In this document: piece after piece, positions 63,972-64,000 of the stretch
How the letters are laid out: each line of letters starts with the position of its first letter
How positions within the stretch are numbered: the stretch's first letter is position 1
From: JBNJGB01 sp051747385
GTDB taxonomy: Bacteria > Myxococcota_A > UBA9042 > PHBI01 > JACKFB01
Reading direction: 5' to 3'
Assembly: GCA_051747385.1 (NCBI GenBank)
Contig: JBNJGB010000031.1
Coordinates: forward strand, 1 to 64,000
DNA length: 64,000 bases
Notes under the pieces: model-generated
Told to the model about the DNA's origin: nothing
Database searches by the model: none
What the model saw: the letters and a program-made list of their open reading frames with translations, nothing else
Translations under genes and position numbers: made by a program

Positions 63972-64000
63972 ATGCCCACCCCTACCCGAACGCTCACCAC
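63972..64000 (+). CDS. Start of a gene running off the window (partial)
   Basis: ATG at 63972 has a good ribosome site (GGAGGA, about nine bases upstream) and opens with MPTPTRTLT before the window ends. Too short for any functional call. Confidence 0.35.

Overview
The window is a 64 kb piece of a very GC-rich bacterial chromosome with almost all third codon positions G or C. The gene content points to a Myxococcota-like (deltaproteobacterial) genome: many lipoproteins with acidic or Cys-rich exteriors, thrombospondin type-3/C-type-lectin surface proteins, PEGA and TPR proteins, a PEGA-tailed Ser/Thr kinase, and a MoxR/DUF58/BatA operon. This is inferred from families, not from a marker gene. 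One run of 100 N (6144-6243) shows that the sequence is a scaffold. No rRNA, tRNA, CRISPR array or intact transposase was seen.

Layout. 1-3.6 kb: a translationally coupled bioB-bioF-bioD operon with a small membrane protein. 3.9-11.2 kb: envelope proteins, namely a giant TSP3/C-lectin lipoprotein (minus strand, broken by the N gap), a GH36-like glycosidase lipoprotein and a Cys-rich lipoprotein. 11.3-13.4 kb: plsC-like acyltransferase, Nudix hydrolase, small lipoprotein. 13.4-22.2 kb: a minus-strand operon DUF4175, TPR metallopeptidase, MoxR, DUF58, BatA-like, each start overlapping or nearly touching the previous stop. 22.5-33.7 kb: ECF sigma and anti-sigma, exported proteins, two PEGA/TPR proteins, a sulfatase-modifying-factor-like lipoprotein and a Ser/Thr kinase. 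33.7-37.8 kb: a DprE2-like/DprE1-like pair with a VTT membrane protein, then menB. 37.8-45.4 kb: a divergent periplasmic nitrate reductase locus (napD-napA-tetraheme NapB-ferredoxin on plus; tetraheme lipoprotein, Tat FeS protein and NrfD-type membrane protein on minus). 45.4-49.1 kb: an accessory stretch with an AAA/DUF4143-type ATPase over a tandem dyad operator, a thioredoxin-DsbD-like protein, an internally deleted amidohydrolase pseudogene and a cold-shock gene. 49.2-55.5 kb: an ADP-ribosylglycohydrolase divergent from a three-gene cluster carrying four radical SAM domains and a fused methyltransferase. 55.5-57.5 kb: a minimal nucleotidyltransferase, a truncated aminotransferase and a lipase. 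57.6-61.4 kb: MaoC dehydratase, two-domain FabG4-like reductase and thiolase. 61.6-63.6 kb: two small proteins and a diacylglycerol-kinase-like gene.

The most interesting material lies in three groups of palindromic sequence elements. Family A (about 147-165 bp, imperfect 20-bp terminal inverted repeats, 8-bp target duplications) occurs at 61359-61505 and 63674-63838, with a fragment at 53-96. Family B (224 bp, 9-10 bp target duplications) occurs at 36555-36778 and 62361-62584. A third, 178-bp palindromic element sits in frame inside a radical SAM gene (54174-54351). No transposase is present, so families A and B look like non-autonomous MITEs. The radical SAM trio itself matches no pathway I can name and is the best candidate for an undescribed system.
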